From the NCBI GenBank assembly GCA_020429915.1, contig JAGQKV010000022.1, positions 116,219 through 168,026 on the forward strand: a DNA stretch of 51,808 nucleotides, given 5' to 3'. Under the pieces are notes generated by a model. The model saw only the letters and a list, made by a program, of their open reading frames with translations, searched no databases and was not told the DNA's origin. Made by a program: the position numbers and the translations under genes. This DNA comes from Candidatus Omnitrophota bacterium. GTDB lineage: Bacteria > Omnitrophota > Gorgyraeia > Zapsychrales > Zapsychraceae. Numbering within the stretch: position 1 is the stretch's first letter; each line of letters starts with the position of its first letter. Shown here piece after piece: positions 32,377 to 41,451 of the stretch.

Positions 32377-33411
32377 ATGGACATAAAGGCCATCCTGTAT
32401 GAAGCTGTTCGGAAAGGCGCATCGGATTTGCACATCACCGTCGGACTTCCCCCGACCCTGCGCTGGATGGGCAAGCTTGTCTGTTTGGGGCAGACGCCTT
32501 TATCGGCCAACGACACCGAGACACTCGCCGCCGGCCTGATGACGCAGGACCAAGAAACCAAACTTTATCAAACCCGCGAACTGGATTTTACCTACGCCCT
32601 GGAGGACTCGCACCGTTTCCGGGTGAACATCTATTTTCAGCGCGGGCACATCGGGATCGCCGTGCGGATGATCCCGCAGGAAATTCCCAGTCCGCAGGAA
32701 ATCGAACTCACCCCTGAGGTCGTGGCGTTGACTCACCTGAAAAACGGACTGGTCCTGGTGACCGGCCCGACCGGCAGCGGCAAGTCCACCACGCTGGCGG
32801 CACTGATCAATCACATCAACAAGAATTACAACAAGCACATTATTACGATCGAGGATCCGATCGAGTTCGTTTATAAAAACGAAAAATCGATGATTAATCA
32901 GCGGGAGGTGGGCTCCGATACCCACAGTTTCGGCAACGCCCTGAAATCCGTTTTGCGTGAGGACCCGGACGTCATTCTGGTAGGGGAGATGCGGGATCTG
33001 GAAACCATTACCGCCACGTTGACTATTGCCGAGACCGGTCACCTCGCCTTTGCCACCTTACACACCAATGATGTGTCCCAGACTATCGACCGAATTATCG
33101 ACGTCTTTCCGCCGCATCAGCAGTCGCAGATCCGCATGGTGCTTAGTGTGGTCTTGAAAGGCATCATATGTCAGCAATTACTGCCTACCGCCGACGGCTC
33201 CGGACGTGTGGCGGCCCGCGAAATTTTGTTCTGCGACACGGCTATCGGCAATATTATCAGAGAAGGCAAGACCCAGCAGATCGCCTCACGTATCCAGACC
33301 GGCGGCGGTTTGGGGATGCGGACATTGGACGCGGACATCCAGCGCCTGCTGGAGGCCAACCTCATTTCCTACGAAACGGCACAAGAGTATTCCACACACA
33401 AGAATTTCTGA
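32377..33411 (+). CDS. pilT: Type IV pilus retraction ATPase PilT
   Basis: 344 residues from ATG 32377; an ATG 15 codons earlier adds residues that do not match the family. PilT is a hexameric ATPase that disassembles pili for twitching motility. N-terminal motif: GASDLHITVGLPPTLRWMGKL. Walker A: GPTGSGKST. Asp box: IITIEDPIEFVY. Walker B: LREDPDVILVGEMRD. His box: GHLAFATLHTND. The C-terminal part keeps the LLP and ILFCD segments. No other pilus genes are nearby, which is common for pilT. It lies between two terminator-like structures, so it is probably transcribed alone. Confidence 0.95.
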   Translation: MDIKAILYEAVRKGASDLHITVGLPPTLRWMGKLVCLGQTPLSANDTETLAAGLMTQDQETKLYQTRELDFTYALEDSHRFRVNIYFQRGHIGIAVRMIPQEIPSPQEIELTPEVVALTHLKNGLVLVTGPTGSGKSTTLAALINHINKNYNKHIITIEDPIEFVYKNEKSMINQREVGSDTHSFGNALKSVLREDPDVILVGEMRDLETITATLTIAETGHLAFATLHTNDVSQTIDRIIDVFPPHQQSQIRMVLSVVLKGIICQQLLPTADGSGRVAAREILFCDTAIGNIIREGKTQQIASRIQTGGGLGMRTLDADIQRLLEANLISYETAQEYSTHKNF

Positions 33412-33432
33412 TCCGACGACGACAGAATCCGC

Positions 33433-33452
33433 CGCCGCCGATAATGGCGGCG
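33433..33452 (+). terminator. GC hairpin after pilT (weak terminator candidate)
   Basis: CGCCGCC (33433-33439) pairs perfectly with GGCGGCG (33446-33452) around a 6-base loop. It lies 21 bases after the pilT stop and just before the MarR promoter. There is no T-tract, so termination efficiency is uncertain. Confidence 0.45.
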
Positions 33453-33459
33453 ATGATTG

Positions 33460-33488
33460 TTGACAGGTTAACAGTTGAATAGTATACT
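33460..33488 (+). promoter_or_regulatory. Strong sigma-70 promoter of the MarR/radical SAM operon
   Basis: Perfect TTGACA at 33460-33465 and TATACT at 33483-33488, exactly 17 bases apart. This is the best promoter in the window. The MarR ATG follows about 22 bases after the -10 box, with AAGGAAAGGA in between. Confidence 0.92.
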
Positions 33489-33490
33489 AT
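33479..33490. promoter_or_regulatory. Candidate MarR operator overlapping the -10 box
   Basis: ATAGTATACTAT is a perfect 12-bp palindrome that contains the whole -10 box. It is extended by TTGA on the left (33475-33478) and TCAA on the right (33493-33496), close to a longer dyad. MarR proteins bind such dyads and usually repress their own promoter, so autoregulation is the natural inference. Confidence 0.6.
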
Positions 33491-33510
33491 CGTCAAGGAA
33501 AGGATAGCCA

Positions 33511-33996
33511 ATGGCCGTTGACCTCGCACAGTACGGGATCGACCGCGATCCCGACAAAATCCACGAGCAACTGATTTATACCACCGCGCTCATCTACAAT
33601 GTCCTGAACAGTGACATCTCCACCTATCTCGCGCAGTTCGATATGACACCCGGAAAGCTCAATGTCCTGGTGGCCATTCAACATCACGGCGGCGAAGAGG
33701 GTCTTCCCCAGGTCCAGATTAGCCGGCATCTGATCGTCACCAAATCCAACATGACCAAACACCTGGACAAGCTCGAACGCGAGGGACTGATCACGCGGTC
33801 TTCCCGTCCGGGGGACCGGCGGGTCAAAATCGTGCGCATAACGCCCAAGGCCCAAAAGTTGCTGGACGGGTTGTGGGACCGCTACAATCAGCGTTTGCAG
33901 GAACTCACCAGGAAGCTCAGCCCGGTAAAACAGAAACAGCTGGCCGGTTTGCTCATGGAGTGGTTCGGCGGTCTGGTGGAAGGGGTTAACCCATGA
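33511..33996 (+). CDS. MarR family transcriptional regulator
   Basis: 161 residues. The winged-helix core is LNVLVAIQHHGGEEGLPQVQISRHLIVTKSNMTKHLDKLEREGLITRSSRPGDRRVKIVRITPKAQKLLDGL, about residues 51-125, with the recognition helix around SNMTKHLDKLE and the wing at RPGDRRVKIV. MarR proteins are dimeric repressors released by small, often phenolic or lipid-like, ligands. It is the first gene of a long operon: its stop overlaps the first radical SAM gene (ATGA). A palindrome sits on its own promoter, so it probably controls the whole operon in response to a substrate or product. Confidence 0.93.
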   Translation: MAVDLAQYGIDRDPDKIHEQLIYTTALIYNVLNSDISTYLAQFDMTPGKLNVLVAIQHHGGEEGLPQVQISRHLIVTKSNMTKHLDKLEREGLITRSSRPGDRRVKIVRITPKAQKLLDGLWDRYNQRLQELTRKLSPVKQKQLAGLLMEWFGGLVEGVNP

Positions 33997-35357
33997 GAAT
34001 CGCGCTGATGGCCCCGGCCGGGGCCATGCATCGCTTTAATGGAAGTTTTTCCAAGGCGCTGCACTACGCGCCCCTCACACTGACGACCTTGGCCGGACTG
34101 GTCCCGGCCGAACTTCACGCCGACATTCAAATCTTTGATGAGACCGTGGAATACCTCCCGTTGGCCCCACATGCGGACATCATCGGACTGACGGTGATCA
34201 CCGGGACCAGCCGGCGCGCCTATTGCTGGGCCGATTACTACCGGAGTCTGGGGATTACCGTTGTTCTCGGTGGACCGCATGTCTCGCTGATGCCGGCTGA
34301 GGCCAAGGAGCACGCCGACGCGGTGGTCATCGGCTACGCGGAACAGACCTGGCCCCAGCTTTTACGTGATTTTAAATCCAAGGCATTGCGCCCGTATTAT
34401 CAACCCGGTCCCGGCTATACGCTGGCCGGCCGGCCGCGACCGCGGCGTGATTTGCTGAAGGCCGAACGGTATATCACCGCCAATTCGGTGGAGACCAGCC
34501 GCGGCTGCGTGCATTCCTGCCGCTTTTGCGTGACCCCCGCGATGACCGGACAGAACCTGACGACCCGGCCGCTCAAAGAAGTCATCGCAGAAATCGAAGC
34601 CCTGCCCGGACGCGAGGTGGTCTTTGTCGACGTGAATCTCATTGCCAATCCCCGTCACGCCAAGGAATTGTTTCGCGAACTGATCCCTTTAAAAAAGAAA
34701 TGGTTCGGTCTGATGACGGTCAATATCGGTCGCCACAAAGAACTGTTTGACCTCATGGTCAAGAGCGGATGCAAAGGCGTTCTCATCGGTTTTGAGACCT
34801 TCGATCCCCCGTCGCTGAAGAGCATCGACAAGGGATTCAACCGGGTGGAGGAATACGAAACTCTGGTCCGCCGTCTGCATGATGCCGGGATCATCATCAA
34901 CGGGACCTTTTGTTTGGGCACGGACGGCGACGACAAGACCGTCTTCACGCGGACCCACGAGACGATTCAGCGTTTGAAAATCGATCTGCCGCGTTTCTCG
35001 GTGATGACGCCGTTTCCCGGTACGCCTTTGTTTCGGACGCTGGAGGCGCAGGGACGTATCATCGACCGGAATTGGGCCAACTATGATGTCGAACACTGTG
35101 TGATCCGTCCCAAGAATATGACGCCGCGCGAACTGGAAGCGGGGCTGGAGTGGACGTGGAAACAGACGTATTCGCTTCCGGCAATCGCCAATCGTATCGC
35201 GGGTTTCAACTCACGCTTGGCGCTGAATATTCCCGTCAATCTCGGTTACCGTCGCTACGCAGCGCGGTTGACCGATTTTCCCAAGCGCGTGATGATGGAT
35301 ACGTCGGATATTCCCACTCATGAAGAAAATTACCTTTATCTATCCGGCCATAGGTAA
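33993..35357 (+). CDS. Cobalamin-binding-type radical SAM protein 1
   Basis: 454 residues. Residues 1-140 look like a B12-binding Rossmann domain (ADIIGLTVITGTSRRAY, VVLGGPHVSLMPAEAKEHADAVVIGYAE) without the DxHxxG histidine motif, as in BchE-like relatives. The radical SAM cluster is C172, C176, C179 in SRGCVHSCRFC, followed by VFVDVNLIANP and GVLIGFETFDP. Enzymes of this class methylate unactivated carbons or make unusual C-C or ring bonds; the reaction here is unknown. It differs from the other three copies in the operon (ITGTSRRAY in place of the shared ETYTARRAY). Its 3' end overlaps the next gene by 38 bases. Confidence 0.9.
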   Translation: MRIALMAPAGAMHRFNGSFSKALHYAPLTLTTLAGLVPAELHADIQIFDETVEYLPLAPHADIIGLTVITGTSRRAYCWADYYRSLGITVVLGGPHVSLMPAEAKEHADAVVIGYAEQTWPQLLRDFKSKALRPYYQPGPGYTLAGRPRPRRDLLKAERYITANSVETSRGCVHSCRFCVTPAMTGQNLTTRPLKEVIAEIEALPGREVVFVDVNLIANPRHAKELFRELIPLKKKWFGLMTVNIGRHKELFDLMVKSGCKGVLIGFETFDPPSLKSIDKGFNRVEEYETLVRRLHDAGIIINGTFCLGTDGDDKTVFTRTHETIQRLKIDLPRFSVMTPFPGTPLFRTLEAQGRIIDRNWANYDVEHCVIRPKNMTPRELEAGLEWTWKQTYSLPAIANRIAGFNSRLALNIPVNLGYRRYAARLTDFPKRVMMDTSDIPTHEENYLYLSGHR

Positions 35358-36657
35358 GAAACCGGGGCAAAAGTACATCCGCACCTGGAAAATGGAGCCG
35401 CTGCCCATCGCAACCCTGGCCGCGTTGACCCCTGAGCATATCGAGAAGGAATTGTTCGACGACCGACTGGAGCTCATCAATTACGGCACGGCCACCGACT
35501 TGGTGGCTATTACCGTCGAGACTTACACGGCGCGGCGGGCGTACCATATCGCCGATCGGTTTCGCGAACGGGGGGTGAGAGTCGTCCTGGGCGGATACCA
35601 TCCGACGCATCTTCCCGACGAAGCCGCCGAGCACGCCGACGCCGTGGTCGTCGGCAACGCCGAAAGCGTTTGGGAGCAGGTCCTCAAGGACGCGGGGAAC
35701 GGCGGGATGAAGAGACGCTATCACGGCCGCAGTGGAGAGTTCCGGGTCCTGCCGGACCGGCGTATTTTTCGGGGAAAGAAATATCTTAAACTCGGGCTGG
35801 TGGAAACCGGCCGCGGCTGTCCGTTTCAGTGCGAGTTTTGTCATATCACGACTTATTACGGCGCCCGCTATTATAATCGGCCGGTCGCGGATGTGGTGGC
35901 CGATGTCAAACGGTCCGGACGCCGGCTGTTCTTCTTTTGCGACGATAATTTTGTCGCCAATCCGCAGTATACCATCGAACTCTGCAGGGAGTTGCGCAAG
36001 CTTAACATCCGGTTCGCCGGTCAGGGGACGTTGACGATGGCCAAGAATCCGGAACTATTGCGCGAACTGCGCCGGGCGGGTTGTGTGCTGCTGCTGATCG
36101 GCTTTGAGTCGATGGCCGACGAGAACCTGCAGGGTGTGGGGAAGGCGTGGATGAACACCATCGGCGAGCGCGGCGAACTGGTGGACCGCATCCATGCCGA
36201 GGGCATCAGCATTTACGCGAGCTTTATTTTCGGTCTCGATCACGACACTCACGCGACGTTCGACCAGGCGGTCGTCTTTGCACTCGAAAAAGATTTTTAT
36301 TACGCGGCGTTCAATCATCTCCTGCCGTTTCCGGAAACACCGTTGTACCGACGGCTGCAGGAACAAAACCGGCTGTTGAATCCGCGTTGGTGGTTGGACG
36401 GCGAATATCGCTACGGAGACATCGCCTTTCAGCCGGGGCATATGTCCCCGCAGGAACTCACCGAGGGCTGCCTGCGGGCGCGGCGCCGGTTTTTTTCCTA
36501 TCCGTCGATCACCAAACGGGCCGTGCGTCTGTTGCGGCGTTATCCGTCGCTGTCATTTTTGTGGGTCTACCTGCATTCGAATCTGAATCTGAAGGATGAA
36601 GTCGAAGGTAAATTTAACTTGCCGTTGGGAAAGGGGCTGGATGAGCTCCCGAAGTGA
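35320..36657 (+). CDS. Cobalamin-binding-type radical SAM protein 2
   Basis: 445 residues. B12-type N-terminal domain with LVAITVETYTARRAYHIADRFRERG and VVLGGYHPTHLPDEAAEHADAVVVGNAESVWEQ, then the SAM cluster C167, C171, C174 in RGCPFQCEFC, then RLFFFCDDNFVANPQY and LLLIGFESMADENLQ. The C-terminal segment MSPQELTEGCLRARRRFF is shared in style with the other copies. It starts inside the previous gene by 38 bases, and the next gene starts 17 bases before its stop. It is one of three close paralogues in the operon, so it probably arose by duplication and acts on a related intermediate. Confidence 0.9.
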   Translation: MKKITFIYPAIGKKPGQKYIRTWKMEPLPIATLAALTPEHIEKELFDDRLELINYGTATDLVAITVETYTARRAYHIADRFRERGVRVVLGGYHPTHLPDEAAEHADAVVVGNAESVWEQVLKDAGNGGMKRRYHGRSGEFRVLPDRRIFRGKKYLKLGLVETGRGCPFQCEFCHITTYYGARYYNRPVADVVADVKRSGRRLFFFCDDNFVANPQYTIELCRELRKLNIRFAGQGTLTMAKNPELLRELRRAGCVLLLIGFESMADENLQGVGKAWMNTIGERGELVDRIHAEGISIYASFIFGLDHDTHATFDQAVVFALEKDFYYAAFNHLLPFPETPLYRRLQEQNRLLNPRWWLDGEYRYGDIAFQPGHMSPQELTEGCLRARRRFFSYPSITKRAVRLLRRYPSLSFLWVYLHSNLNLKDEVEGKFNLPLGKGLDELPK

Positions 36658-37747
36658 TAAATACGTGATCGAACCGGCGCGGCCGGAGGACGGGCAAGAG
36701 TTACTGCGCATCCTCGAGCAAATGCCGTATCCGGGCCGGGTGTCACTGACTTATACCCGCCGGCCCGACGCCTACCGTTCGTTTTACAAGGAAGGCGAGG
36801 AGGTACGGCTGTTCGTCTGCCGTGATCGCCGGGCCGGCCGGATCGCCGGGCTGGGCGCGACGGCGATCCGGGACGTGTACATCAACGGTGATCCGCGCCG
36901 CGTGGCGTACTTGTTCGGACTGAAAGTCGCTCCGGACTATCAGGGTCGCTTCCCGTTGTTGCCCGACTGCTATGCATATCTGTACGACTATCTGCAAAAG
37001 AAAGACGTCGAGGTGACCTTTACCACGATCCTGTCCGGTAATGATGACGCGCGTCAACTGCTCGAAAAGAAAAGGAGCGTGATGCCGGCTTATGAAGCCT
37101 TCGGTCGTTATGAAACCTACGCGCTGCGCAACAGGCCGGCCGCGGACGCGGCCTCCGGACGGCGCATCCGGGCGGCGGGCAAAGACGACATTCCGGCACT
37201 GGTCCGCTTTCTGAACCGGGAGGCGCAAAAGCACAATTTCTTTCCGGTCAGCCGAGCGCGTGACTGGACCGGTATCCTCGACAACGGGTTGACTATCGCT
37301 GACGTGTTCGTGATGGAGGAGGGCGAGGAGATCATTGCCGCCGGAGCCGTGTGGGATCAGTCCGCGTATAAGCAGTACGTGGTGAACAGCTACAGCGGGG
37401 GACTGAAGCTGCTGGCGGCACTGCCGTGGGTGAGCCGGTTATGCGGTCTGCCGCCGCTGCCCGCGCCCGGTGAGACGGTGCGCTTCTATACACTCGGCCG
37501 GTGGGCGGTCCGCGATAACGATGTGCGGATCTTCGACAGTTTTCTCGATCAGGTCATGCAGGCCGCCGCCGACTACCCGCTGTGTCTGGTGGGTGTCCAC
37601 GAAGGGCACCCGTTGCGTGAACGCCTGCAGCGCCGGCGGCACGTGCGTTATGACAGTGAAGTGTATTTGGTCAACTGGGAATCAAAGACCAGTCCGGTCA
37701 ACGATCTCAAACCGCTGACGGTTTATCTGGAGTGCGGGGCGTTATGA
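36641..37747 (+). CDS. Tandem GNAT-fold acyltransferase-like protein
   Basis: 368 residues from ATG 36641, which has AAGGGG upstream and overlaps the previous gene by 17 bases. Residues 5-160 resemble a GNAT domain (YVIEPARPEDGQELLRILEQM, then RVAYLFGLKVAPDYQGRF, the acetyl-CoA loop region), and 170-360 a second, more divergent one (RRIRAAGKDDIPALVRFLNREAQ, then EGEEIIAAGAVWDQSAYKQYVV). GNAT proteins move acyl groups from CoA or a carrier to amines. Here it may acylate an amine intermediate made by the operon. The stop overlaps the next start as ATGA. Confidence 0.8.
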   Translation: MSSRSDKYVIEPARPEDGQELLRILEQMPYPGRVSLTYTRRPDAYRSFYKEGEEVRLFVCRDRRAGRIAGLGATAIRDVYINGDPRRVAYLFGLKVAPDYQGRFPLLPDCYAYLYDYLQKKDVEVTFTTILSGNDDARQLLEKKRSVMPAYEAFGRYETYALRNRPAADAASGRRIRAAGKDDIPALVRFLNREAQKHNFFPVSRARDWTGILDNGLTIADVFVMEEGEEIIAAGAVWDQSAYKQYVVNSYSGGLKLLAALPWVSRLCGLPPLPAPGETVRFYTLGRWAVRDNDVRIFDSFLDQVMQAAADYPLCLVGVHEGHPLRERLQRRRHVRYDSEVYLVNWESKTSPVNDLKPLTVYLECGAL

Positions 37748-38481
37748 TACTTACCCATAAGATTTTGTCGGTCGATCTTTTAACCGCGGACGCGGTCGAG
37801 CGGATGTTCGGTCTGATGGATAAATACTACGGAAACATGCAGCGGGACAATTTTGTACGCGACCTCGCGCGTAAGGACGGTGCCTTGCTGGTCTTCGACG
37901 CCGGCGGAGAGATTTGCGGTTTTACCACCTACGCGATGTTTCATACCGAGTTCGCTTCGGGGCCGCTGTCGGTACTCTATTCGGGCGATACCGTGATCGA
38001 TGAACGCTATTGGGGATCAATGGCCACCACGCGCCTGTTCACCGCGCTGCTCGGCGATTGCCTGCGGAGCGCACCGCACGAACTGTACTGGTTCCTGCTG
38101 TCGAGAGGCGTACGCACCTATCAACTGTTGCCGCTTTATTTCCGTAAGTTTTATCCGTGCAGCGGCGAGGCCACGCCGCCGCTTGAGGCGGGTATGATCG
38201 ACTACCTGGCCGAGCTGCAGTTCGCCGATCAATACCGGCCACATTCCGGTGTGGTCCGCTTCGGTGCCGGCGGAGATTACCTGCGGGACAACTTTGACCG
38301 CCGGCTCAAGAGCGGCGACCAGCGGCATGCCGAGTATTTTTGTAAGATCAATCCCGGTTACCGGCACGGCGATAATCTGCCGTGTATCGCCCGGATCAGT
38401 CCGGATAATTTTCAACCCATCGTCAGCCGCTGGCTGCAAACCATCACCCGCTATGAATTTTCCCAAACATTTACTGAATGA
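37744..38481 (+). CDS. GNAT-like protein, divergent
   Basis: 245 residues from ATG 37744 (overlapping the previous stop). It opens with LLTADAVERMFGLMDKYYGN and has GALLVFDAGGEICGFTTYAMFHTEF, then LSVLYSGDTVIDERYWGSMATTRLFTALLGDCL near 80-115, which is in the place of the GNAT beta4-alpha3 region. The family resemblance is weak, and no classic acetyl-CoA loop is certain. It overlaps the GH3 gene by 29 bases. It is clearly part of the operon; I infer an acyl-transfer or acyl-binding role from the fold hints and context only. Confidence 0.65.
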   Translation: MILTHKILSVDLLTADAVERMFGLMDKYYGNMQRDNFVRDLARKDGALLVFDAGGEICGFTTYAMFHTEFASGPLSVLYSGDTVIDERYWGSMATTRLFTALLGDCLRSAPHELYWFLLSRGVRTYQLLPLYFRKFYPCSGEATPPLEAGMIDYLAELQFADQYRPHSGVVRFGAGGDYLRDNFDRRLKSGDQRHAEYFCKINPGYRHGDNLPCIARISPDNFQPIVSRWLQTITRYEFSQTFTE

Positions 38482-40150
38482 AGTGTGCTTCGCCGCGACG
38501 GTCGGGGCGCATCGCCATTTTCGCGACAATTTAAACCGCATAAGGGAAACGCAATGGCGTATTCTCAAAGACCTGCTGGCGGCCAACCGCTCGTCGGACT
38601 TCGGACGCCGGTTCGGATTTGACCGGATCCACGACGTCAATGCTTACCGGTCTGCCGTGCCCGTAATGACCTATGAGGAGTACCGTCCCTGGATCGAGCG
38701 GATCGCCGCCGGGGAACACGGTGTACTCACCCGTGAAAAGGTCCGGCTGCTTCAGCCTACCGGAGGGAGCAGCGGCGGATCAAAATTAATTCCCTACACG
38801 TCGGCCCTGCAGCGCGAGTTCCGGGCGGGTATTCTCCCGTGGTGGCATGACTTGTACCGGCAATTTCCCGACTTGCGTCGGACGCGGGCTTATTGGTCGA
38901 TTACACCCGCGGTCCAAACTCCGCCGGCAACCGGGCCGGTGCGGATCGGATTCGACCAGGACGCGGAATATTTCGGCTGGCGCGGGGCTTTGCTCGGCGG
39001 GACCTTCGCAGTGCCCGTGGCCGTGTCCGGCCTGCGGCATCTGGAGAACTACAAATATCTCACCGCGTACCATTTGCTGAAGTGTACCGACCTCGGGTTG
39101 ATCTCCGTATGGAACCCGACATTCCTGACCCTGTTGTTGCGTGACATTGAGCAGTATTATGATCAAATCGTCGAAGATCTCGTCAACGGGGAAATCAGTC
39201 TTCCGGTGGGAGAAGACATCAGCCGGCTGCGGTGCCATATGCGGCCGGACCCTGAACGGGCTGCCGAACTCAAGTCAGTACGTACCACCGACGGGAGGCA
39301 GGGTTTCGGCGCGGTCTGGAAAAAACTCAAGGTGATTTCATGCTGGACAGACGCCGCGGCCGCGGACTATGCGCGGCCGTTGCGCAAGGCATTTCCCCGC
39401 GTCAAGATCCAGGGAAAAGGGTTGTTGGCGACCGAGGCGGTAATATCGATCCCGTGGAGCGCCGCCCGCGGGAATGTGCCGGCGTATACGGGACACTTCC
39501 TGGAATTCATGGAAGAATCCACGCAACGGTCGTGTCTGACTCACGAGCTGCGCACCGGTGAAACGTACCGCGTGGTGGTGTCGACCGGAGGCGGGTTTTA
39601 CCGTTATGACATCGGCGACCGGGTCCGGGTGACCGGATTCGCGTCGGGAGTGCCGCTGCTGGTCTTTCTCGGGCGGGACAATGTGGTCGATCTGGTCGGG
39701 GAGAAACTGGAAGAGAGCCACGTTCACAAGGTGATCAGTGATATCCTCGCCCGTATGAACATTGATACGCGCTTTGTCATGCTGGCGCCGGAGCGCACCG
39801 ACGGCGGAGGATACTACGTCCTCTACATAGAAACCCAGGAGCCTGAAATCGACAGTCTGTTGCGGCAGGCCCGTGTCCTGATCGATACCGCGTTGAGGGA
39901 CAATATGCAATACGCGCACGCGCGCAACATCGGTCAGTTGCAGCCGCTCAAGGTTTTCCATATTCGCGCCACCGGCGACCGCAGTTACTATCAGCGTTGT
40001 CTGCAGGAGGGACAGCGGATGGGTGACATCAAACCCGCGATTCTCGACCGGCGCACCGGTTGGGAGGATTTCTTCCGGGGACGCATGCTGGAAAGCGAAT
40101 CCGCTCCGGTAGCCGAGCCGGGACATGCGGCCAAAGGGGGGAAGGGCTGA
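38453..40150 (+). CDS. GH3 family acyl-adenylating amide synthetase
   Basis: 565 residues from ATG 38453, a start near which the GH3 sequence begins; the frame is open further upstream only inside the preceding gene. ATP-binding motif TGGSSGGSKLIP starts at T103 and corresponds to the GH3 TSGTTSGxxKLIP. A later motif VVVSTGGGFYRYDIGDRVRVTGF near 380-400 matches the GH3 YxGLYRYRVGD segment, and FLGRDNVVDLVGEKLEESHV follows. Plant GH3 enzymes adenylate carboxylic acids and join them to amino acids. Bacterial members are known but mostly uncharacterised. In this operon it could activate a fatty or other acid for amide formation. The next gene starts on its stop codon (TGATG). Confidence 0.93.
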   Translation: MNFPKHLLNEVCFAATVGAHRHFRDNLNRIRETQWRILKDLLAANRSSDFGRRFGFDRIHDVNAYRSAVPVMTYEEYRPWIERIAAGEHGVLTREKVRLLQPTGGSSGGSKLIPYTSALQREFRAGILPWWHDLYRQFPDLRRTRAYWSITPAVQTPPATGPVRIGFDQDAEYFGWRGALLGGTFAVPVAVSGLRHLENYKYLTAYHLLKCTDLGLISVWNPTFLTLLLRDIEQYYDQIVEDLVNGEISLPVGEDISRLRCHMRPDPERAAELKSVRTTDGRQGFGAVWKKLKVISCWTDAAAADYARPLRKAFPRVKIQGKGLLATEAVISIPWSAARGNVPAYTGHFLEFMEESTQRSCLTHELRTGETYRVVVSTGGGFYRYDIGDRVRVTGFASGVPLLVFLGRDNVVDLVGEKLEESHVHKVISDILARMNIDTRFVMLAPERTDGGGYYVLYIETQEPEIDSLLRQARVLIDTALRDNMQYAHARNIGQLQPLKVFHIRATGDRSYYQRCLQEGQRMGDIKPAILDRRTGWEDFFRGRMLESESAPVAEPGHAAKGGKG

Positions 40151-41451
40151 TGCGCATCGCGTTCGTCCGTCCCAACATGACGGCCGCCCGTTCCACGGAT
40201 GCGATGCAGCCGCTCGCCTTCGCCATCCTGGCCGGCCTGACTCCGTCGGAATACGACATCCGACTTTATGACGAGCGGTTGGAGGAAATCGATTTCGATC
40301 AACCCGCGGATGTCGTTGCTATCACCGTGGAAACCTACACCGCGCGCCGGGCGTATCAGATTGCCGACCGGTTTCGCGAGCGCGGCGTACCGGTGGTGAT
40401 GGGCGGGTATCATCCGACCTTTCTGCCGGAAGAGGCGTTGCGGCACGCCGACGCTGTGATCATCGGCGACGCCGAAGGAGTGTGGGAGCGGATCCTGGAC
40501 GACCTGCGCGCGGGAGCATTGCGTCCGCAATACCGACAACGCTTTTTCCCGGACCTGTCCGGCTTGAAGTATGACCGCCGTCTCTTCGCGGGAAAAGATT
40601 ACGTGCAGGTCAAACCGGTGCAGTACAGCCGTGGCTGCCGGTTCGCCTGCGACTTTTGTTCCATCCACGCCTTTTACGGTGCCGACCTGCGGCAACGGCC
40701 CGTCGCTGAAGTCGCCGCCGAGATCGACGGGCTGGGCGGCGGGCATGTGTTTATCGTGGACGACAATATCTTTGTGGATCCGGTTAAGGCCGAAGAACTC
40801 TTCCGCGCGCTTATCCCGCTCAATATTAAATGGTCCTGCCAGGTCACCATCGATATCGTCCGCCATCCGCATCTGCTGAAGTTGATGCAGCAAAGCGGCT
40901 GTGAGGTCGTGCTGATCGGTTTTGAATCCCTCAACGAAGACAACCTCCGCCAGATGAAAAAGCACTGGAATGTGCGTCACGGCGGTTATGCCGAGGGCGT
41001 GCGCCGTTTGCAGGACCATGGTTTCATGATCTACGGTACGTTTGTCCTCGGCTACGACCATGATACGCGCGACACCTTCGATGTCACGCTCGAGTTCGCG
41101 TTGCGTGAGAATTTTTGTCTGGCCAATTTTAATCCGCTCACGCCGATGCCGGGCACGTCCCTGTACGAACGGTTGCGGGCCGAGGGGCGGTTGCTGCACG
41201 AACGCTGGTGGACCGATCCGGGATTCCGGTACGGCGAAGCCACCTACCGGCCGAAGAACATGACGCCCGACGAATTAACGCAGGGTTGTTACCGCGCGCG
41301 AACAGGTTTCAACCGGTATCGCTCGATTATCAAACGTTTATTCGATACGCCGGTGAATCACCGCAATTTCGATCGGTTGGGATTTTATCTCGCCAGCAAC
41401 TTCATCTCCCGTCGAGAGATCCACAAAAAGCAGGGAATGAGCCTGGGCTGA
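40150..41451 (+). CDS. Cobalamin-binding-type radical SAM protein 3
   Basis: 433 residues. The ATG shares a base with the GH3 stop (TGATG); a longer frame from 40060 only overlaps. The N-terminal B12-type domain has VVAITVETYTARRAYQIADRFRERG and PVVMGGYHPTFLPEEALRHADAVIIGDAEGVWE. The SAM cluster is C163, C167, C170 in SRGCRFACDFC; then HVFIVDDNIFVDP, VVLIGFESLNEDNLRQMKKH and YGTFVLGYDHDT. The C-terminus MTPDELTQGCYRARTGFNRYRSIIKRL has basic, amphipathic character. It is very like proteins 2 and 4. The stop again overlaps the next start. Confidence 0.92.
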   Translation: MRIAFVRPNMTAARSTDAMQPLAFAILAGLTPSEYDIRLYDERLEEIDFDQPADVVAITVETYTARRAYQIADRFRERGVPVVMGGYHPTFLPEEALRHADAVIIGDAEGVWERILDDLRAGALRPQYRQRFFPDLSGLKYDRRLFAGKDYVQVKPVQYSRGCRFACDFCSIHAFYGADLRQRPVAEVAAEIDGLGGGHVFIVDDNIFVDPVKAEELFRALIPLNIKWSCQVTIDIVRHPHLLKLMQQSGCEVVLIGFESLNEDNLRQMKKHWNVRHGGYAEGVRRLQDHGFMIYGTFVLGYDHDTRDTFDVTLEFALRENFCLANFNPLTPMPGTSLYERLRAEGRLLHERWWTDPGFRYGEATYRPKNMTPDELTQGCYRARTGFNRYRSIIKRLFDTPVNHRNFDRLGFYLASNFISRREIHKKQGMSLG

